Below, one piece after another: positions 5,625 to 7,007 of a stretch of DNA of 7,007 nucleotides. The stretch's first letter is position 1. Every line of letters begins with the position of its first letter. The stretch is from contig JADZBT010000149.1 of assembly GCA_020851915.1 (NCBI GenBank), positions 1 through 7,007 on the forward strand. Reading direction: 5' to 3'. Below the pieces are notes generated by a model. It did not search any database. It saw only the letters and a program-made list of their open reading frames with translations, and was not told the DNA's origin. This DNA is from Alphaproteobacteria bacterium. Lineage in GTDB: Bacteria; Pseudomonadota; Alphaproteobacteria; Rickettsiales; RI-342. The position numbers were made by a program, and so were the translations under genes.

Positions 5625-6347
5625 ATGAGCGGCCCTCTCGACGGACTTGTGCGATCATTTAAGGTGCTGGTTGAAGCCAGCTACCGCGAGTTGACGGACG
5701 CAGAAAGATTGCAGGAACCATATGGCTGGCCAGTGCAACTCTCGTTCCATAGGGATCGGTTGCGCCATGCGTCGGGGGATGAGGCACTCCTTAAGAAATT
5801 TTTTGAAGGGAATCAGATACCGTTCAAAGTGTGGGAGTTCGATGATTCCTTGTCGCGCGATGCAGGTGCAGGTACAAGATTTGTGAACATGATAACGCTT
5901 CCCCAGTTTCGTCCGGGAACCGCTACTTTCACAGTGGATGGTGAGGCGTTCCTTAATAATGTTCTTTTGAAAGAGAACGTGTTTTTGCCGTCCGGAGGCG
6001 GAGAAATACTGATGAAGATGGCGGCGACGATTCATCAGGTGTCGGGCGCAGGCTCGCTGGCGGATCCGCATAACAATAAAATCACCCTCAAAACTGAGGC
6101 AGAGGCAAGGGTGATTGAGTGGGCGTATAACCAGTTCAAGAATGATGCTCATAGCGTGCCGAGGGATGCAAAGGGCGAGGTCATCTATGTATGGCCTGAG
6201 CGAGACGGTGCTACGGTATCCATCAAGACCAGTCCGGAGGCAGCGCAATTCCCGGAAGGTACGATCGCCCCTCTGGAGCAATTACAACGCACCATTCAGG
6301 AACGGGTGAAGGCTATGGGTGTTGCTCAGGGCAATGGCAGAGGCTAG
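5625..6347 (+). CDS. Unrecognised soluble protein, 240 residues
   Basis: I do not recognise this family. The start ATG follows GGAG (5612-5615) with a 9-base spacing, and an extended -10 element lies further upstream, so expression is plausible. The protein has no signal peptide and no membrane segment. It begins with an amphipathic helix-like stretch (LDGLVRSFKVLVEASYRELT), has a mixed middle with FKVWEFDDSL, an F-N-M-I-T-L-P stretch near residues 86-92 and a GGG at about 124-126, and ends in a likely helix (PLEQLQRTIQERVKAMG) with a flexible GNGRG tail. The DNA is visibly more A/T-rich and uses more AGA, ATA, TTG and CTT codons than rsmB or rpe on either side. It separates two widely conserved genes and is followed by a palindromic repeat, which suggests a lineage-specific or acquired gene. 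Confidence 0.72.
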   Translation: MSGPLDGLVRSFKVLVEASYRELTDAERLQEPYGWPVQLSFHRDRLRHASGDEALLKKFFEGNQIPFKVWEFDDSLSRDAGAGTRFVNMITLPQFRPGTATFTVDGEAFLNNVLLKENVFLPSGGGEILMKMAATIHQVSGAGSLADPHNNKITLKTEAEARVIEWAYNQFKNDAHSVPRDAKGEVIYVWPERDGATVSIKTSPEAAQFPEGTIAPLEQLQRTIQERVKAMGVAQGNGRG

Positions 6348-6366
6348 ATCTTGACAAGCCGTGCGG

Positions 6367-6487
6367 AGAATCCTGTCATGCCAGCGCAGGCTGGCATCCA
6401 GTCTACGCAGCGTCTGCTGCGGCATTAATATCGCGCCAGACGGCGCTCTGGCCGGATGCCAGCCTGCGCTGGTATGACAAGAATCCT
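6367..6487. mobile_element. 104-bp palindromic element with 8-bp flanking direct repeats
   Basis: The core at 6375-6478 is a palindrome with no gap and its centre between 6426 and 6427. The outer 25 bases of each arm (from GTCATGCCAGCGCAGG, and ending CCTGCGCTGGTATGAC) are complementary at 24 positions. The inner 27 pair at about 16 positions plus three G-U pairs. The core is flanked by AGAATCCT at 6367-6374 and again at 6480-6487, with one extra base before the right copy, which looks like a target-site duplication. It encodes no protein. It resembles the small GTCAT-ended repeats found in many proteobacteria (REP- or MITE-like). It may also act as a hairpin at the 3' end of the preceding gene, though no U tract follows. 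Confidence 0.7.
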
Positions 6488-6545
6488 TGCGGCCGACGGT
6501 GATTTCAGGATGACAGTGATTGAAGCATCCCGTATAAACACCCTC

Positions 6546-7007
6546 ATGCAACAGAATACACGCATCGCACCGTCCATCCTCTCCGCTGATTTTGCGCGGC
6601 TGGGGGAGGAGATCAAGGCCGTCGCCGACGCGGGCGCGGATTATATCCATGTCGACGTGATGGACGGGCATTTTGTGCCCAATATCACCATCGGGCCGCT
6701 GGTGGTGAAGGCCATTCGCCCCATCACGAGACTCACCTTCGATGTGCATCTGATGATCCAGCCGGCGGATCCCTACATCGAGGAATTCGCCAAGGCGGGT
6801 GCGGATATCATCACCGTGCATGCCGAGGCCGGGCCGCATCTGCACCGCAGCGTGCAGCTTATCAAGTCGCTGGGCAAGAAAGCGGGCGTATCGCTTACGC
6901 CCACCACGCCGCCGGATTACCTCGATTTCGTCATGGACGACATTGACCTCGTGCTGCTGATGACGGTCAATCCGGGATTCGGCGGGCAGAAATTCATCGA
7001 ATCGCAG
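6546..7007 (+). CDS. rpe: Ribulose-phosphate 3-epimerase, 3' end outside the window
   Basis: Interconverts ribulose 5-phosphate and xylulose 5-phosphate in the pentose phosphate pathway, in the cytoplasm. The 154 visible residues start with the TIM-barrel signature RIAPSILSADFARLG (6-20, S10 in the active site). Metal ligands H35 and D37 lie in YIHVDVMDGHFVPN, with H68 in DVHLM, followed by the NPGFGGQ phosphate-side loop (142-148). The usual length is about 220, so some 65-70 residues are cut off, including the second catalytic aspartate. The usual 'LNPxTP' appears as LTPTTP (T118), a minor variation. The ATG at 6546 gives the typical short lead-in before APSIL. An in-frame ATG at 6510 would add 12 residues and sits in a GTCAT-like stretch. 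Neither has a good Shine-Dalgarno, so the start is less certain than the identity. Confidence 0.94.
   Translation, partial: MQQNTRIAPSILSADFARLGEEIKAVADAGADYIHVDVMDGHFVPNITIGPLVVKAIRPITRLTFDVHLMIQPADPYIEEFAKAGADIITVHAEAGPHLHRSVQLIKSLGKKAGVSLTPTTPPDYLDFVMDDIDLVLLMTVNPGFGGQKFIESQ

Noticed and set aside
6351..6356. TTGACA as a -35 element for rpe
   Set aside because: No -10 hexamer lies 16-18 bases downstream, either in the present sequence or if the palindrome is imagined removed.
6282..6845. Minus-strand frame of 187 codons across the palindrome and rpe
   Set aside because: It is antisense to rpe and crosses the palindromic element; no protein family pattern is visible.

Overview
The window looks like a chromosomal segment from a hopanoid-producing alphaproteobacterium. 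The grounds are a DUF2336 protein, a DUF1674 (SDHAF4-like) protein, an HpnC/HpnD squalene pair, an alphaproteobacterial-type NAD kinase with GGDGF, and fairly GC-rich coding DNA. No closer placement is supported by sequence alone.

Layout. 1-941 (+): 3' part of a DUF2336 gene, followed by a hairpin terminator. 1026-1426 (+): a compact unit with an extended -10 promoter, a long foldable leader (1042-1147), a 64-residue two-segment membrane protein resembling the start of DedA proteins, and a strong terminator. 1468-3155 (-): hpnC then hpnD, overlapping by 10 bases, for squalene synthesis from farnesyl diphosphate. 3259-5543 (+): nadK, a 48-residue SDHAF4-like assembly factor and rsmB, probably one transcription unit. 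5625-6347 (+): an unrecognised soluble protein. 6375-6478: a 104-bp palindromic element flanked by 8-bp direct repeats. 6546 to the right edge (+): 5' part of rpe.

The most notable feature overlies the genes: three ParB-binding parS sites (3176-3191, 4229-4244, 4480-4495), all matching TGTTNCACGTGAAACA on one strand. One lies in the hpnC/nadK divergent gap, one just before the rsmB start, and one inside the rsmB reading frame. This is very probably a chromosomal centromere cluster, which would place the window near the replication origin. The parS sites also create misleading start-site extensions for nadK and hpnC; the starts are revised here.

The second notable region is the leader RNA plus DedA-like miniprotein at 1026-1426. 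Its -10 element is placed so that transcription would begin within a base or two of the foot of the predicted stem.
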